Of a stretch of 64,000 nucleotides of DNA, positions 35,590-44,180 are shown piece after piece. The stretch is from Arthrobacter sp. 135MFCol5.1 (GTDB lineage Bacteria > Actinomycetota > Actinomycetes > Actinomycetales > Micrococcaceae). The notes beneath the pieces were generated by a model. It made no database searches. It had not been told where the DNA came from and saw nothing but the letters and a program-made list of their open reading frames with translations. Position 1 is the first letter of the stretch; each line of letters opens with the position of its first letter. The stretch covers positions 124,001-188,000 of the forward strand of contig NZ_KB895453.1 in the NCBI RefSeq assembly GCF_000374865.1, in the 5' to 3' direction. The position numbers and the translations under genes were made by a program.

Positions 35590-37503
35590 ATGACTACTTT
35601 TGCTGCCCTCGGTACTCCCAAGGCCCTTGCAGACACCCTCACCGCGCAGGGAATCGTTGAACCGTTCCCCATCCAGGTGAAGACCCTCCCGGACACCTTG
35701 TCCGGCCGTGACGTCCTTGGCCGTGGCCGGACCGGATCCGGTAAAACCATTGCTTTCGCTATCCCGCTTGTAGCAAGACTCGCTGAGCGGGAAGCCAAGT
35801 ACTTCCGCAAGCCCGGCCGCCCCATGGGCCTGGTCCTGGCACCCACCCGTGAACTGGCGACCCAGATCAACGCCACCATCGAGCCGCTGGCCAAGGCCGC
35901 CGGTTTGAACACCACCGTGATCTACGGTGGCATCTCCCAGGCCCGGCAGGAGAAGGCGCTGCGCGCCGGTGTCGACATCGTCATCGCCTGCCCCGGCCGC
36001 CTGGAGGACCTGATCCGCCAGCGCATCCTCACCCTCGAAGGCGTGGAGATCACGGTCCTGGACGAGGCCGACCACATGGCGGACCTCGGCTTCCTGCCCG
36101 TGGTCAAGAAGCTCATGGACATGACCCCCAGCCAGGGCCAGCGCCTGCTGTTCTCCGCCACCCTGGATAACGGCGTGGACAAGATCGTCCAGCGCTACCT
36201 GTCCAACCCGCTCACCCACTCGGTGGACGACCCCCAGGCGGCCGTGACCACCATGGAGCACCACGTGCTGGTGGTCAACGACCAGACCGTCAAGAAGCAG
36301 CTGATCGTTGAGCTCGCTTCGGGTGCCGGCCGCCGCGTCCTGTTCATGCGGACCAAGCACCACGCCCGCAAGCTGGCCAAGACCCTGACCGACGCCGGGA
36401 TCCCCGCCGTGGACCTGCACGGCAACCTGTCGCAGAATGCCCGTGACCGCAACCTCGCCGAGTTCTCCAACGGCGACGTCCGCGTCCTGGTGGCCACCGA
36501 CGTCGCCGCCCGCGGTGTGCACGTCGATGACGTCGAACTGGTCATCCACGTGGATCCGCCCACCGAGCACAAGGCGTACCTGCACCGTTCCGGCCGCACC
36601 GCGCGCGCCGGCTCCGACGGTACCGTGGTCACCCTGACCCTGCCGGAGCAGCAGTCCGACGTGAAGAAGCTCATGAAGGCCGCCGGCGTGGACGTCAGCT
36701 TCGAGCGCGTCACCGCCAGCTCGCCGATCGTGGCCGAGCTTGTTGGCGATATCGCCGAAAAGGTCGATCCCCGCACCCGCGCCGCACTGCTGGCGGCCAA
36801 GGCCCCCAAGCAGGGCGCCGGAACCTCCACCGGTGCCAACGCCGAGCGCAAGCGTGCACGCCGCCAGGCTGCCCCGAGTGCCGGTGGCCGTGGTGGCCGT
36901 GGTGGACGTGGCAAGGTTTCGGCCGAGCCCGCCCGCAGCGACGCCCCCCGTGCTGAGCGCCGCGCAGCAGCCTTCGAAGGCCGGACCGAAGCCCGCGCCG
37001 CCTTCGACCGCAACGCAGAGCAGAACGAGGACCGCGCAGTTGCAGCTGCGGCTGCCCGCCGTAATGCCCGCGGCCGCGGCACCGCCTCAACCCACCGCAA
37101 CGACGTCCCCGCAGCAGGTGGCCGCTCATCGGCCGGCCGCGGTTCCGACGGCCGTGCAGCGGAGGGCCGGGGCGATTCCCGGATCACCCGCAGCGATGCC
37201 CCGCGCGGCGGCTCCGGCCGCCCGGCCTCAGGCGGCCGCCCGGCCTCAGGCGGACGCCCCGCGTCCGGCGGGGGCCAGCGCAGCGGGCGCCCGGCAACCG
37301 GCCAGCGTGCAGCGGCAGGTGCCTCCGGCCAGCGTTCATCAGGCGCCGGCGGCAGCAAGGCCGTCTGGTCCTCCAACACCGGCGGAACCTCAGGCGGCTC
37401 CTACGGGTCCGGCAGCGGTGGCAACGGCGGCTCGGGCCGTCCCGCCCGCAGCGGCCCCCGCCGCGCGTCGGCTCCGGCGTCGAACGAGCGCCGCGGACGC
37501 TAG
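35590..37503 (+). CDS. DEAD-box RNA helicase with long Arg/Gly tail
   Basis: A 637-residue ATP-dependent RNA helicase of the DeaD/RhlE group. Motifs in order: Q motif GIVEPFPIQ, Walker A GRTGSGKT (residues 45-52), PTREL, DEAD at about 158, SAT, then HRSGRTARAGSDGT near 335. From about 410 to the end the tail is Arg/Gly/Ala/Ser-rich, partly made of tandem 18-bp DNA units (two identical copies at 37216-37251) that encode GGRPAS. Such tails bind RNA. It is probably a cold-induced ribosome or RNA-decay helper. A long leader precedes it and a palindromic element ends it. Confidence 0.94.
   Translation: MTTFAALGTPKALADTLTAQGIVEPFPIQVKTLPDTLSGRDVLGRGRTGSGKTIAFAIPLVARLAEREAKYFRKPGRPMGLVLAPTRELATQINATIEPLAKAAGLNTTVIYGGISQARQEKALRAGVDIVIACPGRLEDLIRQRILTLEGVEITVLDEADHMADLGFLPVVKKLMDMTPSQGQRLLFSATLDNGVDKIVQRYLSNPLTHSVDDPQAAVTTMEHHVLVVNDQTVKKQLIVELASGAGRRVLFMRTKHHARKLAKTLTDAGIPAVDLHGNLSQNARDRNLAEFSNGDVRVLVATDVAARGVHVDDVELVIHVDPPTEHKAYLHRSGRTARAGSDGTVVTLTLPEQQSDVKKLMKAAGVDVSFERVTASSPIVAELVGDIAEKVDPRTRAALLAAKAPKQGAGTSTGANAERKRARRQAAPSAGGRGGRGGRGKVSAEPARSDAPRAERRAAAFEGRTEARAAFDRNAEQNEDRAVAAAAARRNARGRGTASTHRNDVPAAGGRSSAGRGSDGRAAEGRGDSRITRSDAPRGGSGRPASGGRPASGGRPASGGGQRSGRPATGQRAAAGASGQRSSGAGGSKAVWSSNTGGTSGGSYGSGSGGNGGSGRPARSGPRRASAPASNERRGR
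37216..37269 (+). repeat. 18-bp tandem repeat inside helicase tail
   Basis: Two identical copies of GGCCGCCCGGCCTCAGGC are followed by a diverged third, encoding GRPASG units. It is an in-frame protein repeat in the basic tail, prone to copy-number change. Confidence 0.8.
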
Positions 37504-37517
37504 AAACGCGCCTTAAC

Positions 37518-37567
37518 CACAGCGGTGGTTGAGCTTGTCGGTTTCGACAGGCTCAACCACCGCTGTG
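37518..37567. repeat. Palindromic element GGTGGTTGAGC... (dispersed type), acting as terminator
   Basis: Arms of 17 bases, CACAGCGGTGGTTGAGC and its complement, enclose a second 5-bp stem TGTCG-GTTT-CGACA after one mismatch, and TTTTAT follows. The core GGTTGAGC...TCGACA...GCTCAACC is, to my knowledge, a very common interspersed palindrome in Arthrobacter and related genomes. It lies between the convergent helicase and metallo-hydrolase genes, where it would terminate both. Only one copy was noticed here. Confidence 0.8.
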
Positions 37568-37592
37568 TTTTATCCCAAATAGCCGCCTGGTT

Positions 37593-38243
37593 TTACCAGC
37601 CTCGGACGCGCCATTCGTCCAGGTGCGGACGTTCTGCACCGAGCGTGGTCGGCTTGCCGTGGCCGGGGTGCACGACGGCGGAGTCCGGGTAGGCGTCGAA
37701 CAACCGCTCCGTGACGTCGGACAGGAGCTGGGCGAACCGTTCCGGGTCCTTCTCCGTGTTGCCCACCCCGCCGGGGAACAGCGAGTCGCCTGAGAAGATG
37801 TGCGCCGGTCCTTCCGGGTCCTGGTACACAAAGGCGATCGAGCCCGGCGTGTGGCCGCGCAGGTGCACGGCGGTGACGTCGAAGCCGTCGAAATTCCCCA
37901 CGTCCCCGTGGCTTAGCCGGACGTCCACCGGAACCGGCAACGCATCGGCGTCGTCCGCTCCCGCCGCTGTCCTGGCCCCGGTGGCGTCCACCAGTTCCTT
38001 CAGCGCCCGCACGTGGTCCCAGTGCTGGTGCGTGGTGGCGATCAGGGCCAGCCGCGGAGCCGCGGCTGTGTCCGCGGCGCCGTCCGCGAGCAACTGCCGG
38101 ATGGCCGGAAGGTCGTCAGCGGCGTCAATGAGCAGCTGCGCGCCGCTTTCCTTGGCGGTCAGCAGGTACACATTGTTGTCCATTGCGCTGACGGAGATAC
38201 TGCGGATGGTGATGGCCGGCAGGTCGTAGAGAAGTGAGTCCAT
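37593..38243 (-). CDS. MBL-fold metallo-hydrolase
   Basis: A 216-residue glyoxalase II-like hydrolase. The zinc motif HxHxDH is complete (ATTHQHWDHVRAL), with HLRGHTPGSIAF and FSGDSLFPGG as the later metal ligands. The substrate is not known; such proteins in actinobacteria hydrolyse thioesters or lactones. TAGACT ends six bases before the ATG and no ribosome binding site is present, so it is probably leaderless. It converges on the DEAD-box helicase gene. Confidence 0.9.
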   Translation of the reverse strand: MDSLLYDLPAITIRSISVSAMDNNVYLLTAKESGAQLLIDAADDLPAIRQLLADGAADTAAAPRLALIATTHQHWDHVRALKELVDATGARTAAGADDADALPVPVDVRLSHGDVGNFDGFDVTAVHLRGHTPGSIAFVYQDPEGPAHIFSGDSLFPGGVGNTEKDPERFAQLLSDVTERLFDAYPDSAVVHPGHGKPTTLGAERPHLDEWRVRGW

Positions 38244-38263
38244 GGCTTCAGTCTAGGGACGGG

Positions 38264-38566
38264 CTACAGGCCCAGCGGCAAGGCAGTGGAGTAGACCTGC
38301 TTGCACGGCGGGCCGGCCAGGATTTCGTGCAGCGCGTTTTTTCCTTCGGGTGTAGTGCGCCAGGCGGCGTAGTCGTCGTGGTCCTGCGTGGTGGCCCAGG
38401 TTTCCACGACCAGGATGTGGCAGGGGTCCGCGTCATCCACCAGCGCCTCGATGCCCTGGTTACCAGGCCACGCGCGGGTGGCCGCGAGCGTTTCGGACAA
38501 GTACTTTGCGGCGTCGTTGCGGCGGGCGGGGTCGATCCGGACTTCGAAGTGGACGATGGCAGGCAT
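38264..38566 (-). CDS. Antibiotic biosynthesis monooxygenase (ABM) domain protein
   Basis: A 100-residue dimeric alpha-beta barrel protein of the ABM/YgiN type, starting MPAIVHFEVRIDPARRNDAA and containing ILVVETWATTQDHDDYAAW. Relatives are quinone or heme-degrading monooxygenases, and the role here is open. AAGGAG before the ATG supports this start over a longer frame that runs to 38689. It is transcribed away from the choline operon; the 288-base gap between them must carry both promoters. Confidence 0.82.
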   Translation of the reverse strand: MPAIVHFEVRIDPARRNDAAKYLSETLAATRAWPGNQGIEALVDDADPCHILVVETWATTQDHDDYAAWRTTPEGKNALHEILAGPPCKQVYSTALPLGL

Positions 38567-38854
38567 GAGGCTCCTTGGCATGGGCGTGGCACGGCCGGCT
38601 GACCGGTACCCACTGCGTGCAACACGGCTGCGGACCGCTTTCTTCCCGCCCTTGCCGGACCCAAATCCCGGTGTGACCTGCGGCTGCATCCGCCGTGAGG
38701 AGATTCATAAAAGTGGGCCTTATGCAGTTCCGGTTGTTAGCGTCGGAAGTCAAGCCAGACTCTTTGCGACGCCGGCTGAGTGCTTTTCCCCAGTCAGTAC
38801 CAAGCACGTGGAACCGGCGTCCGGACCGCAGCCTCAAAACTGAAATGGGATCCA

Positions 38855-41029
38855 ATGAGCCAAAAAGCAGCACCCCCCGTGGGCACCGCGGGGCGTGAAA
38901 CATCGGAACAGAAGCCGCCGGCAATGGCCGGAACCGGCCACGGAACAGGCAGCCCGGAGGCCAGGACCCGGGTCAACAAAACTGTCTTCCTCGGCTCCGC
39001 CATCGGCGTGGTGGGCATCGCGCTTTGGGCGATTCTTGCCAAGGACAACGCCGACGCCGTCATCGGGTCCATGGTGGGCTGGGTGTCCACCAACATGGGC
39101 TGGTACTACTTCCTGATCGTCACCGCCGTGGTCATCTTCGTCCTGGTCGCCGCGCTGTCCCGGGTGGGCAAGACCAAGCTCGGGCCGGACCACTCCAAGC
39201 CACAGTTCGGGATGTTCACCTGGGCGGCCATGCTGTTCGCGGCAGGCATCGGCATCGACCTGATGTTCTTTTCCGTGTCCGAACCCGTCAGCCAGTACCT
39301 TGCCCCGCCGCAGGGCGAAGGGGGTACCGCGGAAGCCGCACGCCAGGCCCTGGTGTGGACCCTGTTCCATTACGGCATCACCGGCTGGGCCCTGTACGCC
39401 CTGATGGGGCTCGCCCTGGGCTACTTCTCCTACCGCCACAACCTGCCGCTGAGCATCCGCTCCGCGCTCTACCCCATCTTCGGCAAGAAGATCGAGGGGC
39501 CCATGGGGCACGCGGTGGATATCGCCGCCCTGCTCGGCACTATCTTCGGCATCGCCACATCCCTGGGCATCGGCGTCGTCCAGTTGAACTACGGGCTGAA
39601 CTTCATGTTCGGCATTCCGGAGAACCTGGCCGTGCAGATCGGGCTGATCGTGCTGTCCGTGGTGATGGCAACGGTCTCCGTGGTGTCCGGCGTCGAAAAG
39701 GGCATCCGGCGGCTCTCGGAACTGAACGTCGTCCTGGCGGTGGCGCTGATGCTGTTCGTGCTGGTAACCGGGAAGACCAGCTTCCTGCTGGACGGGATCG
39801 TCCAGAACGTCGGCGACGTCATGAGCCGGTTCCCGGGCATGACATTGGATACCTTCGCCTATGACCGTCCCACCGACTGGATGAACGCCTGGACCCTGTT
39901 CTTTTGGGCGTGGTGGATCGCCTGGGCCCCGTTCGTTGGCTTGTTCCTGGCCCGGATCTCCCGTGGCCGCACCATCAGGCAGTTCGTCCTGGGCACCATG
40001 ACCGTTCCGTTCATCTTCATCGTGCTGTGGATCTCCATCTTCGGAAACTCCAGCCTCGACCTGATCATGAATGGCAACGCAGCGTTCGGCGAGGCGGCCA
40101 TGAGCCACCCGGAGCGCGGCTTCTACAGCCTGCTGGAGCAGTTTCCGGCCGTCCCGGTTACCGCCGCCGTGGCCACGTTCACGGGCCTGCTGTTCTATGT
40201 GACCTCCGCCGATTCCGGCGCGCTGGTCATGTCCAACTTCACCTCGCACCTGAAGGACGCGGACTCGGACGGTCCCGAGTGGATGCGCGTGTTCTGGGCC
40301 GTGGCCACCGGCTTGCTGACCCTGGCCATGCTGACCGTTGGCGGCGTGACCACGCTGCAGAACGCCACGATCGTCATGGGGCTGCCGCTGTCCCTGCTGC
40401 TGGTGCTGATCATGCTGGGCCTGTACAAGGCCCTCCGCGTGGAGAACTCGCTCAACGACAGCTACCGGGCGAGCCTGCCCGGCATCATTACCGGCCGGGC
40501 GGCGGACCAGCGTGCCGGCCGGACCTGGCGGCAGCGGCTGGTCCGGGCCATGAACTATCCCGGCCGCAAGCAGACCATCCGGTTCGCCGAAACCGTGGCC
40601 ATTCCGGCGCTGGAGGAAGTGGAAGCGGAGCTGCGCGAGCAGGGCGCCGAAACAACCCTGGCCATCACCACGGTGGAGGCCTGCGGGATCCCGAGCATCG
40701 ACCTGCAGCTGGCCATGGGGGAGGAACGGGCGTTCAAATACCAGATCTACCCGGTCCGGTACGAGACCCCCAGCTACGCCACCCGCCGCGCGGATCCGGA
40801 TGACCACTACTACCGGATGGAAGTGTTCGCACAGGAGGGAAGCCACGGCTACGACCTCATGGGCTACACCAGGGAACAGGTCATCACGGATGTCCTGGAC
40901 CACTACGAACAGCACCTCGAATTCCTGCACCTGAACCGTGCAGCGCCCGGAATCACCCTCCTCGTGGAGGACCAGGTGGCAAAAGACAATTGGGAATCCG
41001 ACTTCGACATGCAGGAGGAAACTAAGTGA
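38855..41029 (+). CDS. BCCT-family choline/betaine transporter
   Basis: A 724-residue sodium- or proton-coupled transporter with 12 transmembrane helices between about 45 and 530, then a cytoplasmic C-terminal domain of about 170 residues, as in BetT of Escherichia coli. The BCCT signature is WAWWIAWAPFVGLFLARISR, and the Trp-rich binding box can be seen there. It is followed directly by betB (GTGA overlap) and codA, so choline is the most likely substrate. The charged C-terminal domain probably senses ionic strength. Confidence 0.92.
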   Translation: MSQKAAPPVGTAGRETSEQKPPAMAGTGHGTGSPEARTRVNKTVFLGSAIGVVGIALWAILAKDNADAVIGSMVGWVSTNMGWYYFLIVTAVVIFVLVAALSRVGKTKLGPDHSKPQFGMFTWAAMLFAAGIGIDLMFFSVSEPVSQYLAPPQGEGGTAEAARQALVWTLFHYGITGWALYALMGLALGYFSYRHNLPLSIRSALYPIFGKKIEGPMGHAVDIAALLGTIFGIATSLGIGVVQLNYGLNFMFGIPENLAVQIGLIVLSVVMATVSVVSGVEKGIRRLSELNVVLAVALMLFVLVTGKTSFLLDGIVQNVGDVMSRFPGMTLDTFAYDRPTDWMNAWTLFFWAWWIAWAPFVGLFLARISRGRTIRQFVLGTMTVPFIFIVLWISIFGNSSLDLIMNGNAAFGEAAMSHPERGFYSLLEQFPAVPVTAAVATFTGLLFYVTSADSGALVMSNFTSHLKDADSDGPEWMRVFWAVATGLLTLAMLTVGGVTTLQNATIVMGLPLSLLLVLIMLGLYKALRVENSLNDSYRASLPGIITGRAADQRAGRTWRQRLVRAMNYPGRKQTIRFAETVAIPALEEVEAELREQGAETTLAITTVEACGIPSIDLQLAMGEERAFKYQIYPVRYETPSYATRRADPDDHYYRMEVFAQEGSHGYDLMGYTREQVITDVLDHYEQHLEFLHLNRAAPGITLLVEDQVAKDNWESDFDMQEETK

Positions 41030-42522
41030 GCACGTCAACGCTTTTCATCGGCGGCAGTTGGGTGGCAGCGTCCGACGGCGGCACCCGGGACATCCACTGC
41101 CCCGCGGACGGGCAGCTGGTCGGGACCGTTGCGGAAGCAACAGCAGGGGACGCCGAGCGCGCCGTGCACGCGGCCAGGACGGCGTTCGACGCCGGGGAAT
41201 GGGCAGGCACCTCGGCACTGGAGCGGGGCTCGTTCCTGCTGGGGGTCGCCGCCAGGCTGCGGGAACGGAAGGATGACTTCGCCCGCGCCGAGACGCTGGA
41301 CACCGGCAAGCGACTGGTGGAAAGCGAAATCGACATGGACGACATCGCCAACTGCTTTGAGTACTTCGGCAAGCTGGCCGGCCAGGACTCCGGACGGGTG
41401 GTGGACGCGGGCAGCCGCACCGTGGTCAGCCGGATCGAATACGAGCCCGTGGGCGTGTGCTCGCTGATCGCGCCGTGGAACTACCCGCTGCTCCAGGCCG
41501 CCTGGAAAATTGCGCCCGCCCTGGCCGCCGGCTGCAGCTTCGTCCTCAAACCCAGCGAACTGACGCCGCACACCTCCATCCTGATGATGGAAGTCCTGCA
41601 GGAACTGGGCCTGCCCGCCGGCGTCGCGAACCTTGTCCTGGGCGACGGCAAGATCGTGGGGCCCGTCCTCTCCGGCCACCCTGAGGTTGACCTGGTCTCC
41701 TTCACCGGCGGCCTGGAGACCGGGAAAGCCATCGCGGCCTCGGCAGCTGCCACCGTCAAGAAAGTGGCGCTGGAACTGGGCGGCAAGAATCCGAACATCA
41801 TCTTCGCGGACGCCGACTTCGACGCTGCCCTGGACAACGCGCTCAACGCCGCGTTCGTGCACTCCGGGCAGGTCTGCTCCGCCGGTGCACGCCTGGTGGT
41901 TGAGGAGTCCATTGCGGAGAAGTTCGTGGCCGAACTGGTCCGCCGGGCCGAAAAGATCCGGCTGGGTGGTCCGTTCGATCCCGACGCCGAGACCGGCCCG
42001 CTGATCTCTGCCGCGCACCGGGACAAGGTCACCGCCTACGTGGAGAAGGGCATCGCCGAAGGCGCCCGGCTGCGGTGCGGCGGCGCCTGGGGCGGCGGGG
42101 AGCTCGAAAAGGGCTTCTACTACCTGCCCACCGTCCTGGACCAGGTCAAGAGCGGCATGTCCGTGGTGGTTGACGAGGCGTTCGGGCCGGTGGTCACGGT
42201 GGAAACCTTCAACACCGAGGCGGAGGCCATCAAGATCGGCAACGACACCCACTACGGCCTGGCCGGTGCCGTCTGGTCCCAGGATGCCGGGAAGGCCCAG
42301 CGGGTTGCCCGGGCGCTGCGCCACGGAACCATCTGGATCAACGATTTCCACCCCTACCTGCCGCAGGCGGAGTGGGGCGGCTTCGGCCAGTCAGGCGTGG
42401 GCCGCGAACTGGGCCCCACTGGCCTGGCCGAATACCAGGAAGCCAAGCACGTCTACCAGAACATCGATCCGCAGGTCACCGGCTGGTTCAGCGACCATGC
42501 CGCCGCTGCAGAGGGGAAGTAG
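41026..42522 (+). CDS. betB: Betaine-aldehyde dehydrogenase
   Basis: A 498-residue NAD-dependent aldehyde dehydrogenase, oxidising betaine aldehyde to glycine betaine. The catalytic Glu250 (KVALELGGKNPN) and Cys284 (HSGQVCSAGARL) are in place, with the NAD segment LIAPWNYPLLQAAWKIAPAL. GTG start with AGGAGGAA upstream; it overlaps the transporter stop by four bases. The specific assignment to betaine aldehyde comes from its place between a choline transporter and choline oxidase; sequence alone gives only the ALDH family. Confidence 0.92.
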   Translation: MSTSTLFIGGSWVAASDGGTRDIHCPADGQLVGTVAEATAGDAERAVHAARTAFDAGEWAGTSALERGSFLLGVAARLRERKDDFARAETLDTGKRLVESEIDMDDIANCFEYFGKLAGQDSGRVVDAGSRTVVSRIEYEPVGVCSLIAPWNYPLLQAAWKIAPALAAGCSFVLKPSELTPHTSILMMEVLQELGLPAGVANLVLGDGKIVGPVLSGHPEVDLVSFTGGLETGKAIAASAAATVKKVALELGGKNPNIIFADADFDAALDNALNAAFVHSGQVCSAGARLVVEESIAEKFVAELVRRAEKIRLGGPFDPDAETGPLISAAHRDKVTAYVEKGIAEGARLRCGGAWGGGELEKGFYYLPTVLDQVKSGMSVVVDEAFGPVVTVETFNTEAEAIKIGNDTHYGLAGAVWSQDAGKAQRVARALRHGTIWINDFHPYLPQAEWGGFGQSGVGRELGPTGLAEYQEAKHVYQNIDPQVTGWFSDHAAAAEGK

Positions 42523-42527
42523 GACAC

Positions 42528-44111
42528 ATGGCAAGCGAAGCAAAGACAGAGTTCGACTACATCGTGATCGGCGGCGGTTCCGCCGGCGCCGCCGTGGCAT
42601 CCCGCCTGAGCGAGGACCCGTCGGTGGACGTTGCCCTGGTGGAAGCCGGGCCGGATGACCGCAACATTCCCGAGATCCTGCAGCTGGACCGCTGGATGGA
42701 GCTGCTGGAATCCGGCTACGACTGGGACTACCCCATCGAGGAGCAGGAGAACGGCAACTCCTTCATGCGGCATGCCCGCGCCAAGGTGATGGGCGGGTGT
42801 TCCAGCCACAACTCCTGCATTGCGTTCTGGGCGCCCCGGGAAGACATTGACGAGTGGGAGAAGAAGTTCGGCGCCGCCGGCTGGAACTCCGAGACGGCCT
42901 ACCGGCTGTACAAGCAGCTGGAAACCAACGAGGACGCCGGCCCGGACGCGCCGCACCACGGCGACAGCGGCCCCGTCCACCTCATGAACGTTCCGGCCAC
43001 GGACCCCACCGGCCGCGCCATGCTGGAAGCCTGCGAACAGGCGGGCATCCCCAAGGCACACTTCAACACCGGCGACACCGTGATCAACGGCGCGGGCTTC
43101 TTCCAGATCAACCGCCGCGCCGACGGCACCCGGTCCTCCAGCTCGGTGTCCTACATCCACCCGATCATGGACCGGAAGAACTTCACCCTGCTGACCGGTC
43201 TGCGCGCCAAGGAACTGACCTTTGACGGGACCAACCGCTGCACCGGCGTGGCCGTGGTGGACAACGCCTTCGCCAAAACACACCAGCTCACCGCAAGGTC
43301 CGAAGTGATCGTCTCCACCGGCGCCATCGATTCGCCCAAGCTGCTTCTGCTGTCCGGGATCGGCCCGGCCGCGCAACTGGAAGAGTTCGGCATCCCCGTT
43401 CGCGTTGATTCCCCCGGCGTGGGCGAGCACCTGCAGGACCACCCCGAGGGCGTCATCCAGTGGGAGGCCAAGCAGCCCATGACCAAGACGTCCACCCAGT
43501 GGTGGGAGGCCGGTATCTTCACCACCACCGAAGAGGGCCTGGACCGGCCGGACCTGATGTTCCACTACGGGTCGGTTCCGTTCGACATGCACACCCTGCG
43601 CCAGGGCTTCCCCACCACGGAGAACGGCTTCTGCCTGACCCCCAACGTCACCCACGCCCGCTCCCGCGGCACGGTGAAGCTGCGCAGCAAGGACTTCCGG
43701 GACAAGCCCAGGGTGGATCCGCGCTACTTCACCGACCCGGACGGCCACGACATGCGCGTCATGACCGCGGGAATCCGCAAGGCCCGCGAGATCGCCGCGC
43801 AGCCTGCACTCGCCGACTGGGTAGGCACCGAGCTGTATCCGGGCGACGCCATCCAGACCGACGAGGAGATCGCCGACTACATCCGCAAGACCCACAACAC
43901 CGTGTACCACCCCGCGGGGACGGTGCGGATGGGAGCGGCCGACGACGACATGTCGCCGTTGGATCCCCAGTTGCGGGTCAAGGGCGTCACCGGCCTCCGG
44001 GTGGCCGATGCGTCCGTGATGCCCGAGCTGACCACCGTGAACCCGAACATCACCGTGATGATGATCGGCGAACGCTGCGCGGAACTGGTCCGCGCGGCAC
44101 GCAGCTCCTGA
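42528..44111 (+). CDS. codA: Choline oxidase (GMC oxidoreductase)
   Basis: A 527-residue FAD-dependent GMC oxidase. The FAD site is YIVIGGGSAGAAVASRLSED. Segments such as YDWDYPIEEQENGNSFMRHA, ARAKVMGGCSSHNSCIAFWA and VYHPAGTVRMGA agree almost word for word with choline oxidase of A. globiformis; His94 would be the covalent FAD link (His99 there), with the catalytic His in NTVYHPAG and Asn in TVNPNITVMM. It oxidises choline to betaine aldehyde and on to betaine with two hydrogen peroxide. It is about 20 residues shorter at the C-terminus. General annotation as choline dehydrogenase (BetA) would be less exact. Confidence 0.9.
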   Translation: MASEAKTEFDYIVIGGGSAGAAVASRLSEDPSVDVALVEAGPDDRNIPEILQLDRWMELLESGYDWDYPIEEQENGNSFMRHARAKVMGGCSSHNSCIAFWAPREDIDEWEKKFGAAGWNSETAYRLYKQLETNEDAGPDAPHHGDSGPVHLMNVPATDPTGRAMLEACEQAGIPKAHFNTGDTVINGAGFFQINRRADGTRSSSSVSYIHPIMDRKNFTLLTGLRAKELTFDGTNRCTGVAVVDNAFAKTHQLTARSEVIVSTGAIDSPKLLLLSGIGPAAQLEEFGIPVRVDSPGVGEHLQDHPEGVIQWEAKQPMTKTSTQWWEAGIFTTTEEGLDRPDLMFHYGSVPFDMHTLRQGFPTTENGFCLTPNVTHARSRGTVKLRSKDFRDKPRVDPRYFTDPDGHDMRVMTAGIRKAREIAAQPALADWVGTELYPGDAIQTDEEIADYIRKTHNTVYHPAGTVRMGAADDDMSPLDPQLRVKGVTGLRVADASVMPELTTVNPNITVMMIGERCAELVRAARSS

Positions 44112-44128
44112 TCCCCACGGCCTGGCCA

Positions 44129-44161
44129 AAAGGGCGGCTCCCTCCGGGGGAGCCGCCCTTT
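44129..44161. terminator. Bidirectional terminator after choline operon
   Basis: A perfect 14-bp stem AAAGGGCGGCTCCC / GGGAGCCGCCCTTT with the loop TCCGG. The A-tract on the left arm becomes a T-tract on the other strand, so it works for codA and for the convergent aldo/keto reductase. Confidence 0.85.
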
Positions 44162-44180
44162 GCCGTACCCGGCCGGCCGA

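Noticed and set aside
37216..37269. Possible CRISPR or minisatellite
   Set aside because: Units are 18 bp, directly adjacent, in frame and encode GRPASG in the helicase tail; there are no spacers.
42528..44111. Choline dehydrogenase betA
   Set aside because: Gene order would allow it, but the active-site segments are those of choline oxidase, so codA is the better call.
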